From: Beroe ovata
Taxonomy: Eukaryota; Ctenophora; Nuda; Beroida; Beroidae
Length of the DNA: 58,304 nucleotides
Direction of reading: 5' to 3'
Assembly (NCBI GenBank): GCA_946803715.1
Contig: CAMPET010000041.1
Coordinates: 343,739 to 402,042, forward strand
Both the position numbers and the translations under genes were made by a program. Each line of letters begins with the position of its first letter. The stretch's first letter is position 1. Positions 23,701 through 32,805 of this stretch are shown here, in pieces. The notes under the pieces are model-generated. The model was not told the DNA's origin, ran no database searches, and saw nothing but the letters and a program-made list of their open reading frames with translations.

Positions 23701-25097
23701 ATCATAAATTCCCGGATCTTATAATGCCAACTTTTCCAGAACTAAATGGTTGTCAAGGCTGAGGTCTGCAGTTGCCGTTTCAACACTCATAGGTCTCTCT
23801 TGGGTACTGGGATTCTTTGCTATGGGAGCTGCCAGCTTCACAGTCAATGTCTTGTTTGCACTGTGTAACAGCTTACAGGTATTCACATTCATGAATAAAG
23901 TGATACATATCAGGTGCTGCCAAGAAAAGGCAGTTCCTAAAATAACATGAGGTAAGAATTTTCACTGCCACCTATGTATTTAGGGATGTTTAATCTGCTA
24001 TTTGTACTGTCTGGCTAAGGGAGATGTTGTCACCAAGTGGAAGACGAGCTTTAGATCAGCAGTTTCCAAATCCTCAGAAGGTATCATGATGATATTTCCC
24101 CCTAGGATAGTCAGTAGTCACTACAAGACATTCTACTATTCAGCCCTCCATTCAATCTCAGCTAACAGACTATAATTTCCTAGACAAAGTAGGATTATCT
24201 AGCTCCGGTCAAGGACAACAGCTTAAATCTCAAGGAGTGGTCCAAAGTGGCACCAAATCAACTTCCCTCGGACTTTCACAGTTCAGGCCAAGAACTCAAA
24301 AACAAAGCAATGTTTATGTGAATGTGGGTACCCATCAATTTAATGAATAACTATTTATATTGAAGTAAACATTGAAATTTGAATACATTAGCTTACCCCT
24401 ATTCACATTGCAAAACAAAATAGATGGCTAAAGTTCAGAGAAAGCAAGAGAGGTAGTGTTGGTTTGAATGAGACTTGTTCAATAATCAACTCTCAAAAAA
24501 TAATCATTTGTCTTAACTTAAGATTATATAATGTTTCTGTACAATCTTGCAAGTCAGTCAGTCTGATCAAAACTAGCTTGACTACATTGACCAATAAATC
24601 AATCAATGTGTTTTGGCCAAATTCCTCAGACCTTATTATCAATGGGATTCTTACCAAGTCCCAAAATCAACTGATATTTTTTCATAAATTACACAATTCT
24701 TGATAGGCAATATTTGGCAATGATCATTGGTTTTAATGAGATATATCATTCTCAGGAATCAAGCATAGCTGGAGGGGAATCTACAGAACCAGTCGATGAG
24801 GAGCCAGAGTATCAGGATGTTGATGACAAGGAGCATATTTATGAAGATTTACTAACAAAAAATGATGGGAACTATGGATTTCCAGAGGAGAAAAAGGGTC
24901 CAATAACAATAAAAACCTCAAGGCCCCTCCAGGGTGTAGTAAAAGAAAAGGTAGAGACATATGAGGGGATTAATGCAGGCACTGAAGTTCAGCTAACTAC
25001 CATAGATAAGGAAGAAGATGAATATGTGGATCCCAGTTCTTCATTTCAGATTTCATCTGGCAGAGAACTGTCTGGTGATAATGGATTTGACTTATAG
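15007..25097 (+). CDS. Adhesion G-protein-coupled receptor (5' exon missing)
   Basis: Large surface receptor, about 1,790 residues over 31 exons with consistent phases: 15007-15109, 15292-15464, 15569-15703, 15823-16258, 16467-16689, 17026-17148, 17393-17552, 17732-17869, 17979-18084, 18403-18611, 18790-18972, 19226-19402, 19521-19988, 20198-20328, 20444-20687, 20834-21033, 21183-21305, 21387-21463, 21550-21752, 21799-21990, 22122-22250, 22376-22485, 22665-22768, 22852-22958, 23058-23210, 23314-23413, 23500-23646, 23740-23878, 23984-24080, 24184-24323, 24756-25097. Order: Ig-like region, unassigned Cys-rich region, C-type-lectin-like fold, pentraxin-like domain, furin motif, hormone-receptor domain, GAIN/GPS, seven helices, tyrosine-rich tail. 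The domain order recalls ADGRG6 with additions. The start codon and signal peptide were not found. The donor at 16258 (GTTGTG) is weak and chosen by phase. Confidence 0.9.
15180..15260. repeat. CACTTGTGAGTTGTGACACTT repeats in a GPCR intron
   Basis: Three to four copies of a roughly 21-bp unit within the second intron of the recognised receptor gene. Confidence 0.7.
16700..16978. repeat. CA microsatellite with embedded perfect hairpin
   Basis: CA-rich tract with one N near 16,788. In its middle, 16854-16870 and 16874-16890 form a perfect 17-bp inverted repeat (TTTCCCCAAAACCAAAT) with a 3-nt loop. Confidence 0.85.
17979..18611 (+). other. C-type-lectin-like domain of the adhesion GPCR
   Basis: Exon 10 reads SWMNDQPLTYENWASSPTNF, then a HVYLQKSGKW segment and IPLCHF at the end, the typical order of the C-type lectin second half (WNDG..L.Y.NW...P, then a Trp, then the last Cys). 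Exon 9 supplies the first half (SSCQREWIVNEWNNKLG). The EPN/QPD calcium-sugar triplet is not evident, so carbohydrate binding is uncertain. Confidence 0.65.
19226..19720 (+). other. Pentraxin/laminin-G-like domain of the adhesion GPCR
   Basis: The exon 12 to 13 sequence contains NLYLTVFIAGF, NNYMCLRWEKLTGRIDL and, after the intron, a GYSATLGSSWSGSIHNLVIW segment. This matches the pentraxin pattern of H/N-x-C-x-x-W-x-x-x-x-G followed by a G-x-I-x-x-x-x-x-W strand. Pentraxin-like domains occur in vertebrate ADGRD1 and ADGRG6. Confidence 0.7.
19790..19801 (+). other. Furin-type cleavage motif RRKR in the receptor ectodomain
   Basis: VRRKRQ lies between the pentraxin-like and hormone-receptor domains, fitting the R-x-K/R-R furin consensus. 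ADGRG6 is known to carry a furin site between its pentraxin and hormone-receptor domains, so the position is conserved in kind. Cleavage is inferred. Confidence 0.6.
20140..20190. repeat. CA microsatellite in GPCR intron
   Basis: (CA)n ending 7 bp before the acceptor of exon 14. Confidence 0.85.
20580..20940 (+). other. Hormone-receptor (HRM) domain of the adhesion GPCR
   Basis: Two exons encode LTWPVTFGTETVYTQCPYG and, further on, RECTSDGWAVSQTDNC. The WP, CP, A.REC and G-x-W....NC order is that of the HormR/HRM module found just before GAIN domains. Confidence 0.8.
20698..20784. repeat. CA microsatellite containing a 17-N assembly gap
   Basis: (CA)n on both sides of N bases at 20728-20744. 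The gap lies in the intron between the two halves of the hormone-receptor domain and does not break the coding model. Confidence 0.9.
21045..21138. repeat. 24-bp tandem repeat in GPCR intron
   Basis: Three to four copies of GGATGCAAAGATCGGTTCAT, with small changes, starting shortly after the exon-16 donor. The repeat stays open in the exon frame, so an unspliced extension would be translated until a stop at about 21,136. Confidence 0.7.
22200..22485 (+). other. GPS autoproteolysis motif and tethered agonist
   Basis: Exons 21 and 22 encode YCQFWD and, later, CQTSHLTNFAILI. The HL-T triplet (codons 22441-22449) is intact, so self-cleavage between Leu and Thr is expected, leaving a TNFAILI-type Stachel peptide to activate the helices. 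Confidence 0.9.
24756..25097 (+). other. Tyrosine-motif cytoplasmic tail of the adhesion GPCR
   Basis: The last exon encodes 113 residues with EPEYQDV, HIYEDL, NYGFP, TYEGI and EYVDP motifs. The preceding exon ends in VYVN. Spacing of YQDV and YEDL (six residues between) is ITAM-like apart from Val in the first half. YGFP and YVDP fit YxxP SH2 sites, and YVN fits a Grb2 SH2 site. The tail is very acidic. Confidence 0.6.
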
Positions 25098-25540
25098 CCA
25101 TACTGCCCACAATATTTGGATGATTAAATTCCATGATTATATTATAATGAGGTGTGATCTTAAGTAGGTTATATCTTTTATTCTTTTGAAGACAATACCA
25201 CTCCATTCACCTTTTTCCACCATGAATTATCTTCAATGATTTCTGTGATGAAGGCCGATGGGGTCAAATCTTGTAGAAAAACACAAGACTCAATGCTTAT
25301 ACAGATTGGGTCTTGACAAATGGACTTCTTATACTCAGAGTTCAAGTTTCAATACCCAAAAATATATGATCATTCTCTTATCATACATGTAATTCAAATC
25401 GACTCAAATTGAGCTTTAAACTTATGAACTAATCAAATTTGAGGAACCCCAGCCAAACTTTTTGAATAAAGTATAAAGTTTTGCTGCAAAGCTTAGAGCT
25501 CAGACAAAATACTTTCGCTACATCTGTTATTAGATAGGTA
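25098..25540. other. Intergenic DNA after the GPCR
   Basis: AT-rich, no gene recognised. It presumably contains the receptor 3' UTR. Confidence 0.45.
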
Positions 25541-26720
25541 GTGACCAATTTTGGTAGCCTCTGGGGTACTTCAGATAGGATGGTACTCTTTCATGGCCCA
25601 GAACCTGATTTCAGTCCTACAGATGGAGTTGAAATACACTAATACAGCCCCTAACCTCATAAGGAATAGTCACTGTAAAGTATGCAATACCACTATAAAC
25701 ACTGATGCTCATGGGATAAGGTATTGGTTTTGTTAAGTATGATTCATGCTTTAAAGTGTTCAAGTGAAAAGAACTGTGTCAGTGCACCCACTGTCTCCTC
25801 CAATCAGTTGCAGCCTGCTGTTAACAAAACAGGAGCATGTGAGAGAAGGTTTGGTCAATTTCTTTTCATATGTGATTTAACATGTGAAGAAGAAAAAAAG
25901 ATCGACTCTATAAAAATTGCTTTCAAATCTGAAATTTGTGAATTGAAGTCAATTCTATGTAAACATGTTGACTCAACTGATACAGTCAGTCAGAGCATTG
26001 ATGGCATTAATGTCCCTCAGAATGCTTGGGAGGACAGACAGCATACTGAAAATATGAAACACATGAAGGCTATCAATAATGATGGGAATGGGAATCCTGT
26101 AAGTGCTGAGAATTAGAGAAAATCTGCATTGACAGTGGAATCTTAGCTCACAAAACATTCACATTAAAAGTTAAAACATTCCACTGATACTGGTATTATT
26201 GTGAATAGTCAGTCAGATGCCAAGATACTGGAAGATAAAATTAAATCTCAATGTCTTGAGCATAAAATTGAAAAAGTCCCCACTATCAATGTTGTTGGAT
26301 TCAACGGACAATATTCCAAAGCAGAGATTTGTTCTATGCAGAAGAACCAAAACCCTCAGATCTTGTCTGTTATTGAAAAATCTGAATGCTTGGAGGATAA
26401 TATTTTCAAGGTTATTCATGTTGCACCTCTTAGGAACAATACAAGTGCTTAGGTTCAGAGCAACTATAAGAGTCAGTAACATCATCAGATCAATCATATC
26501 AAAGCAGAATGATTGTCTTTTTGTGGGTTCTCAAGCATGTATCGTATATGAAAGGGTTAGAGTGAAAGCACATAATTCCATCACTTCTTGCCAAATTATT
26601 ATCTGCTGCTTTCTCATGCATGGTATGGAACTATGATGATTTTGTCCACTTTCTGAATTGGAAGGACAGCAATGTTGTTATACTTTCACTTCAGAATTAA
26701 GAATGTTTTTTACATAGTAA
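25541..26720 (+). pseudogene. Possible decayed retrotransposon ORF1-like relic
   Basis: Several forward frames interrupted by stops and shifts run in the same direction. One contains a CKVCNTTINTDAHGIRYWFC-like zinc-finger pattern (first half of a PHD-type finger). Next comes a lysine- and glutamate-rich helix (KKIDSIKIAFKSEICELKSI), and later an FVGSQACIVYERVRVK stretch that resembles the segment before zinc knuckles in LINE ORF1 proteins. Similarity is from pattern memory only. It could instead be an unrecognised broken gene. Confidence 0.3.
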
Positions 26721-26945
26721 NATATGTTGTGCTTGGCAGACATAGTAAAGCGATGTGTGAATGTTTGATTGAATATTATGTAATTTCGAAAATAATAATA
26801 ATATAATATAAATATTATGGTCTTCAACAATCACAACTTACATTCAGTCATAAATCAGATAGTAGCTTACACTTCATAGGCACTAAGCTGCCTATCGATT
26901 CAAATTTAAAGGTAATAATTTAAAATTTGCATTTAGTAAATGCAT

Positions 26946-27175
26946 TTAGTAAATATTTATTCCCTTTCTCTTGGCTACAAAAGGGTTTTTCCTCAGAAAG
27001 TCATTGAACTTGGCTTTGTTAGACAAATAGTTATCTCCTTCAATTTTCTCAAGTACCACAGACGAAATGTACCAATAATTACTGGGATTAAAACTATCCG
27101 AATCTTTTTTGTATTTCTCGAGACTTGCTTTAAAGGTATCGACATTAGAAGCTTCTCTTACTGATGGAATCGCGA
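26946..27175 (-). pseudogene. C-terminal remnant of a LINE-type reverse transcriptase
   Basis: The minus strand encodes FAIPSVREASNVDTFKASLE followed by a Lys-rich helix and FNDFLRKNPFVAKRK, then a stop. The phrase with an Ile-Pro-x-x-x-R-x-A and FKxxL is characteristic of the extreme C-terminus of non-LTR retrotransposon polyproteins. A 20-bp block (GATGGAATCGCGAAAGTA) is duplicated at its upstream end. The same FNDFLRQNPFVA tail appears at 28152-28190, indicating at least two copies. Confidence 0.4.
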
Positions 27176-27438
27176 AAGTAACTGATGGAATCGCGAAAGT
27201 ACGCACTGCAAGGTCGGGCTGCAATTGAAATTGATCCGCGCGGCAATCACACGATTTGACGCCACGCGCACGCGCATGGCTCATCTCACCACACGGTTGC
27301 GTCGCGCCAATTATTATCTAATCTCTAGCTCTGTCTCTCGCGTGCGCGCGCAGCCATTCGAGAAACTATGCATATGTCGAAAGCCAAAACAGTCCGTCCA
27401 ACGCGGCGCTAGCAAATTATTTTGCTTGAGACTAATTT

Positions 27439-27690
27439 TGCCGGATGTTACCTGTCCACTGTTTTTTGTGCGTGGCGCGCAAGAAACAGTGGACAGAAAA
27501 CATCCGGCAAAAGTTATCAATTTGTGGCGCGCACGCACAATGAAATTCTCGACAAGGGCTATGATCATCGACAGCCATGCTTGTCAGATTTTATCTGACC
27601 TCAGTTTCTGATCGCGAAGGCCGAAACTGTTTCGGCCTTCGATGAAGGCGCGCTCGCGCGAGAAACAGGTCAGGTAACATCTGTCAAAGC
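27439..27690. mobile_element. Hairpin element, copies 2 and 3
   Basis: 27439-27512 repeats the hairpin of 1399-1532 in shortened form (GCCGGATGTTACCTGTCCAC ... GTGGACAGAAAACATCCGGC). 27604-27690 holds a third degraded copy (GCGAAGGCCGAAAC...GTTTCGGCCTTCG, then AGAAACAGGTCAGGTAACAT). Between them CTCGACAAGGGCTATGATCATCGACA resembles the outer repeat of the 1612-2156 element. Confidence 0.65.
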
Positions 27691-27699
27691 CATCTACTT

Positions 27700-28640
27700 C
27701 TAGCCATGCCAATCTGCTGTGCACACGTTGCACGGCAAGCACCCCTGTTAACAGGGGCTGTTCTACTCAGCGGCGCGGTAGGTTGTGTGCACACGTTGCG
27801 CGCCCCTGTTCTACTCAGTGAACTGAAAAGTCGTAGAAAGAGACGCGCAGCGCGCGCGGAGTATTTGGGTCACGCAGCGCGGGAACAGGTAGGTTGGGTC
27901 ACGCAATGCGGGAACATTATTTACCATAATCCATGGCTTAATTTCAATAATGTGCATTTCATCCAACATCGACTAGAAAAATTCAGGTTATATCAGGTAT
28001 GTAATCTCAGTGGCTGAGATTGTTTTGATGAAATTTTCTTGAAAAGTGTGATGGTTCATGCCATAAATTCTTATCTTATCTTATCTAATGTATTCTGCAA
28101 CTTGAATGTTTATGCATGATGACGAATTTTGCTCAATAGTATACAATAGAGNGCTACAAAAGGGTTTTGCCTCAAAAAGTCATTGAACAATGAGCTATAA
28201 TATATACAAATTTCCTTCAAGAAATGTGTTTTATAAAGTATTGAACACAAAAATTGCTCGATTATTTGTAGGATTTCGTCCTACTCTTGCTGACGCGATC
28301 ACGGGATTTTATTGGGCGGAATGGCAATTGCGCGGCGCAACTTAATCATTGTATTTGTAATAACAATTGCATTGTAGGGCTTTTGGGTTTTGACCTATCT
28401 TTGGTGCCGCGCAATTATAATTTTAATAATAAAATCTCGCCAACGAGGGTAAACAAGGACTACCTAATTTAAATAAATCTCGACCATAATTTAAACCATA
28501 ATCTAAACCATCCAATCTAAACCATGCAATGAATTCATGAGCATTGTATTTATTAGCACCTTTATCAGCACCTTTATTATTTGCACGAATTATCCTGTTC
28601 TATATCAGTTATTCCAACGCCGAAATGCGCGTCACATTTC
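27700..28640. other. Repeat-derived DNA with short palindromes
   Basis: It includes a 16-bp perfect palindrome CCCCTGTTAACAGGGG (27742-27757), repeated GTGTGCACACGTTGC-type and CTGTTCTACTCAG blocks, and the LINE-tail copy at 28152-28190 beside an N. No gene recognised. Confidence 0.5.
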
Positions 28641-28740
28641 ATGAAACTGCTGAATGCTGATGCAAGCCGCATAAAATAAGTTTGCGCCGCGCGCAAAACA
28701 GAATTATCGGCAGGGCCTATCATCGATCGACAAATGTAAT
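28640..28740. mobile_element. Right-end fragment of the nested palindromic element
   Basis: The sequence from GATGCAAGCCGC through AATAAGTTTGCGCCGCGCGC to CATCGATCGACAAATG matches 2060-2155 with few changes. It ends at the same point, which defines the element terminus. Confidence 0.75.
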
Positions 28741-28935
28741 ATCCAACAATTGATAAAATTTACAAAGAAAACACATTATTCATGTTTTATTTTACATAAC
28801 CACTGGTACATATATACTTGATTCAGTCACAATACGTTGACAGTAGATTCAATGATCCATAAAATCTCGGTGGCCTCAAAATCTTTTTATTTTTGCTTTG
28901 TATAACAATTGAAATATTCAGTTTGAAGTTTTTCA

Positions 28936-29105
28936 GCTACATCATAACTAGCTACTGCTATTGATATCTAAGGTTATTCATTCATTACTGATTCTCTGCA
29001 TAATTTTGTTGATAATTTCATGTTGATAATTTTATAGACCATCTTCTATGCGTTCAATGTTCAAGCCCTCATACGGAATTAAACGGAATTAAATTAATTC
29101 TATTT
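28936..29105. repeat. Dispersed repeat, intact copy
   Basis: A roughly 165-bp segment (AACTAGCTACTGCTATTGAT ... CATACGGAATTAAACGGAAT) that is repeated at 29237-29278 plus 29822-29940, where it is split by an insertion. Confidence 0.8.
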
Positions 29106-29278
29106 TCTCATAACATCTAATTACTTGCACTTCTGACTTCACAAATAAAGATTCTTTAGACATGAACTGTAGTACCTGGTGAAATGCAAGCTATCAATTT
29201 CTAATATTGTATGAATTATGATCAAACTGAACAAACATAACTAGCTACTGCTATTGATATCTAAGGTTATTCATTCAC

Positions 29279-29821
29279 TAGAAGACCCGCCGAGTGGACG
29301 GGATACACTACCCATTGGAACTTAGACAACAGGACGTTACTTTAGAACGACAGCTAAACATGACCTGTGAATGTGATCAAAATCCAACCTACTTATTTGA
29401 ACCAATGATTTTATGAAGGAGCACTTGATGACAATTCGGCCATTTCTTCGATAAGCACAGAAAATGGTGCTTGCCGGGTTGTCCGACTTTCGTACTAAAT
29501 CGTTTCGATTTGCGTTGTGTATTGTTATTGAAAATAACATCGTATTTTACCATGAGTCGAAAAGAATAATTGCAGAGCAGAAACAGCAACTGTCAACTCA
29601 AGAGAAATTTGACCGTTGCTCGAATCAGAACCTACTTGCATTCATTCCATCAACGAAAAGTAAAACGATCATCAGAAATGAGCTCCCACTTCACTATTAC
29701 AGTAGTAGCACGTATCCATGGCAATGCGCACTTTAACTTCAAAATCAGCACGTGCATTTCGTGACGGACGTACAGAAATAAATAAATAAAGACAAACAAA
29801 CAACCAAATTATAATATAGAT
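29279..29821. mobile_element. Insertion of about 540 bp splitting a repeat copy
   Basis: Comparison with the intact copy at 28936-29105 shows that the DNA between GGTTATTCATTCA and ACTGATTCTCTGC was inserted. The insert starts CTAGAAGACCCGCCGAGTGG and ends in an A-rich tail (AAATAAATAAATAAAGACAA, later ATAATATAGA). It has no long frame and no clear target duplication. A short retroposon is likely. Confidence 0.6.
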
Positions 29822-30039
29822 TACTGATTCTCTGCATAATTTTGTTGATAATTTCATGTTGATAATTTTATAGACCATCTTCTATGCGTTCAATGTTCAA
29901 GCCCTCATACGGAATTAAACGGAATTAAATTAAACGGAATTAAACGTAATTGGTCCAAAAAAGCTCTAGGCTTTTGTCTGGACATATAGGATACACAATC
30001 ATAATATCCGAATTCAATCCAATCTAAATTCAACATACG

Positions 30040-30095
30040 GAACCACCAAAAACCAAAAAAACCAAAAAAAAGGTAAAATAAAACAGAAAAATATG
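30040..30095. repeat. A-rich tract
   Basis: AAAAACC-type A-rich low-complexity DNA, possibly a retroposon tail. No gene in 29,940-30,330. Confidence 0.4.
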
Positions 30096-31345
30096 AAAAA
30101 TATAATTGGCATATACCCCAGGATGAATTTGATTGATGTTCTTGAAATGGCCCAATGAAGGTACCTGACCCTGTGTTACTAGCTTCAGCCATTCATGATC
30201 ACATCTCCAGACAAGGTTTGGTTTATACTTCATTGACTGGATAGAATCAGAAAATGTTATTCTTTCACAAGTTTCCTAAAGTACCAACATCCTAGAATGA
30301 GGTTATTGCCAGGTTATTTGATCAAACAAAATACAATTTCAGATAAGCAACATGCTTGGTTCTCGCCCTGAGAAGATTTCTCTGTACATACCAAAGGAGA
30401 GACTTGATTACACTCTGGTATGTTACTCAATATCCTTTCTCCATTTTCTTTCTTTCTTTAGCTTTCCTTTATCTCTGTTCCTACTCTCGCTATTTCCACT
30501 CACTTCATACCCATGTAATAAAATGCCAGTTCCAATTATGATGATAAGAGCTGGAGTAAATTATGCACTTGGTTGAGTATGTATGAAATGAAGTCATAGA
30601 AGTTGCATCACTAAACCATCATTTCAGTTCACTGAACTGTGATGATTGTTCATTGAATCTCCATTGACTCAACAGAACCTATTGGTTCAAATGAGTCCAT
30701 TAGAGTTCAATAGTAACAGCAATAGTTACAGAATACATGATCGATCAAGCTCATGGTAACCACGTTGAGCAAGTTATGGTGGGTCTGAAGATGCATCATG
30801 TAATGGACTCGAAATTGAATTAGCACTATTGCGTCTTTCACACCAGATTCCTCAATTATCTCATTTTGTTGATTGCAACACAGGACATACTGTCTGATTA
30901 TCAGACATGATAGGTATGTCTGCAAAGATTTACTGATAACAGCCCAAAATGAAATCTGTAATCTTACTTGATTGTGTTGATAATTAATGTTGCATTTTGC
31001 TGGAAATATTCTTCAGTATTATGCATGGTCGTTGTGCCACGCGTCAGGTCGTCATAATTATATTATGAAAATCAATTTTAAGTAATTTGTGTGCGTTACT
31101 GTTGTGTGCCTCATGTGCCCACATGTGTCAAATTCTCCATCAGTCAGTACTGCATGTGCTGGTCAGCCAGCCATTTTGGAGACTACAACGCATCTTGTGA
31201 CTGAATCACGTGATTGTGGTCACATGGTATTAGTGTTCTAGGACCACAAGAAATATGCATTGTTGATGATAAATAACTTCAGTTAATTTCGTTATCGTGC
31301 TGAATTACACCCTTTATTTATGCAAACATATTTGCATTCACTCTG

Positions 31346-31537
31346 TTAGTAATTGCGTCTGTTGCGTTCCGTTTCTTGTTCAGCTAGCTTTTCAACGTGT
31401 TTTTGGATTAAATATAACTCTTTTTCCATGAAGCTAGTGTAAAACAACACCAGCATAATAGGTATAAACGTAATCAAATTTGATCTAACTCCTCTATTTT
31501 CCATATTGTTCAAGACTTTTCCCACTGATGATATCAT
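31346..31537 (-). CDS. Candidate small single-pass membrane protein, 63 aa
   Basis: Family not recognised. The frame runs from ATG at 31537 to TAA at 31346. A polar N-terminus (MISSVGKVLNNMENRG) is followed by a hydrophobic segment (LITFIPIMLVLFY), then a charged helix rich in Glu, Lys and Arg ending RNRRNY. An AATAAA on the same strand (31313-31318) lies about 28 nt past the stop, a typical polyadenylation spacing. Upstream minus-strand DNA to 31,800 is also open in another frame and could be a 5' exon joined by splicing. Size and layout recall small mitochondrial or ER membrane proteins, but I cannot name one. It may be chance. Confidence 0.4.
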   Translation of the reverse strand: MISSVGKVLNNMENRGVRSNLITFIPIMLVLFYTSFMEKELYLIQKHVEKLAEQETERNRRNY

Positions 31538-32716
31538 TGTGTTTAAACCCACTTATTACGTTCTTGATAACAAGTTTCATGGGAGTGGTAAGTTACTCGT
31601 CTCCTTCGAGCACAATCTATTCCTCCACACACATAAACTAAAGATCTCAGATTGCTCTTTCTATAATGTTTCTCGTCGAGTTTTCTAGTTCCTCCCAAGT
31701 TCTCAACATTTTCCATTAGATCAGGATGTATGAAAGTAGTGTAGTCACAGTTGATTGTTGAGATGCTCGTTTCCCTGATGGGTCCCGTCGTCCCATACAC
31801 CCCTCCTCAAAAGCGACCCACCCAACCCACCCTCCGCTCTTCTCAATCCTACCCTCCCACCGCTGACTCCAGAGTATTCCCATGTCAAGTTCCAGATAAC
31901 TGTGACCGAACTCATGGGTCTCGCGTGTGCTTGCGCGTCACTCCCACCCCATTCATACCCAGAGCAGCAGACAATAGGATATTCATCAGGAAAAATACAG
32001 CTGTCTTCAACGTCCTGGTATGTGCATGATCATGATGTGTCTCACATTATAATAGATCGCACGAGACATAGGGCAATGAAATTCTTGTATTGAGTACTGC
32101 TCCTTGAGTAGAAAATGTTGCTTTCAATAGCGGAAGAAAGGTACTTAATGCACAATTCCACTATAAAGTCATCACATTGTCACTCATCTGATATAGGAAG
32201 TGCTGTCTGCAGCAACATACAGCAACTAACAGGAAGTTGCTCGTCATTGAATCGGTTACATACTCGATACTGTCTTTAACCGCGTTCAATGTGTGAGGAA
32301 ATTCTTTGTTCCCAATGTTGAATTTTGTTGCGACGCCATCGTTCTGCTCACTTTTAACGATGACACTCGATCCTAAACCTGATTTGAATTGACACCACTT
32401 CTCATTCCGATCGACCTCATTTCATTATCACGTTCTGTCCTTATGAAGGTTTGGAACGGTGATACTCTGACTTCCTACACGCGTGCAAAGGTCATTTCCA
32501 GAATACGGCTGGCGTCGCATTCACAGATAAAACATTGTGTGACTTCATCCGAAATACATAACTGAATTTTTATGTATCACCCAAACCTCATTCAATTATT
32601 GAAACACTGAAATTGAACCTGTACGTATAACACTGTCACATTGTATCTATATACGACTATTATACGACTAGGTATTGGAGGCATTATGTTAAATAATGGA
32701 GTACGCGATTTCCGTG

Positions 32717-32724
32717 TATAAAAG
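32717..32724 (+). promoter_or_regulatory. TATA-like box of the sestrin gene
   Basis: TATAAAAG lies 89 bp upstream of the proposed sestrin ATG (32806), in a plain AT-rich context followed by a purine-rich stretch. Spacing is compatible with a short 5' UTR. Confidence 0.55.
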
Positions 32725-32805
32725 AGAGGGGTGAGAGAGTGCTTGCAATACAATACCACTCGGATTATGTGATAACAGTCGGTTTTGTGTGTTTTAAATA
32801 ATAAT

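Noticed and set aside
31751-32029. Proline-rich forward frame upstream of sestrin
   Set aside because: It has no conserved sestrin sequence and no clear exon borders, and a TATA-like box with a better-phased first exon lies downstream.
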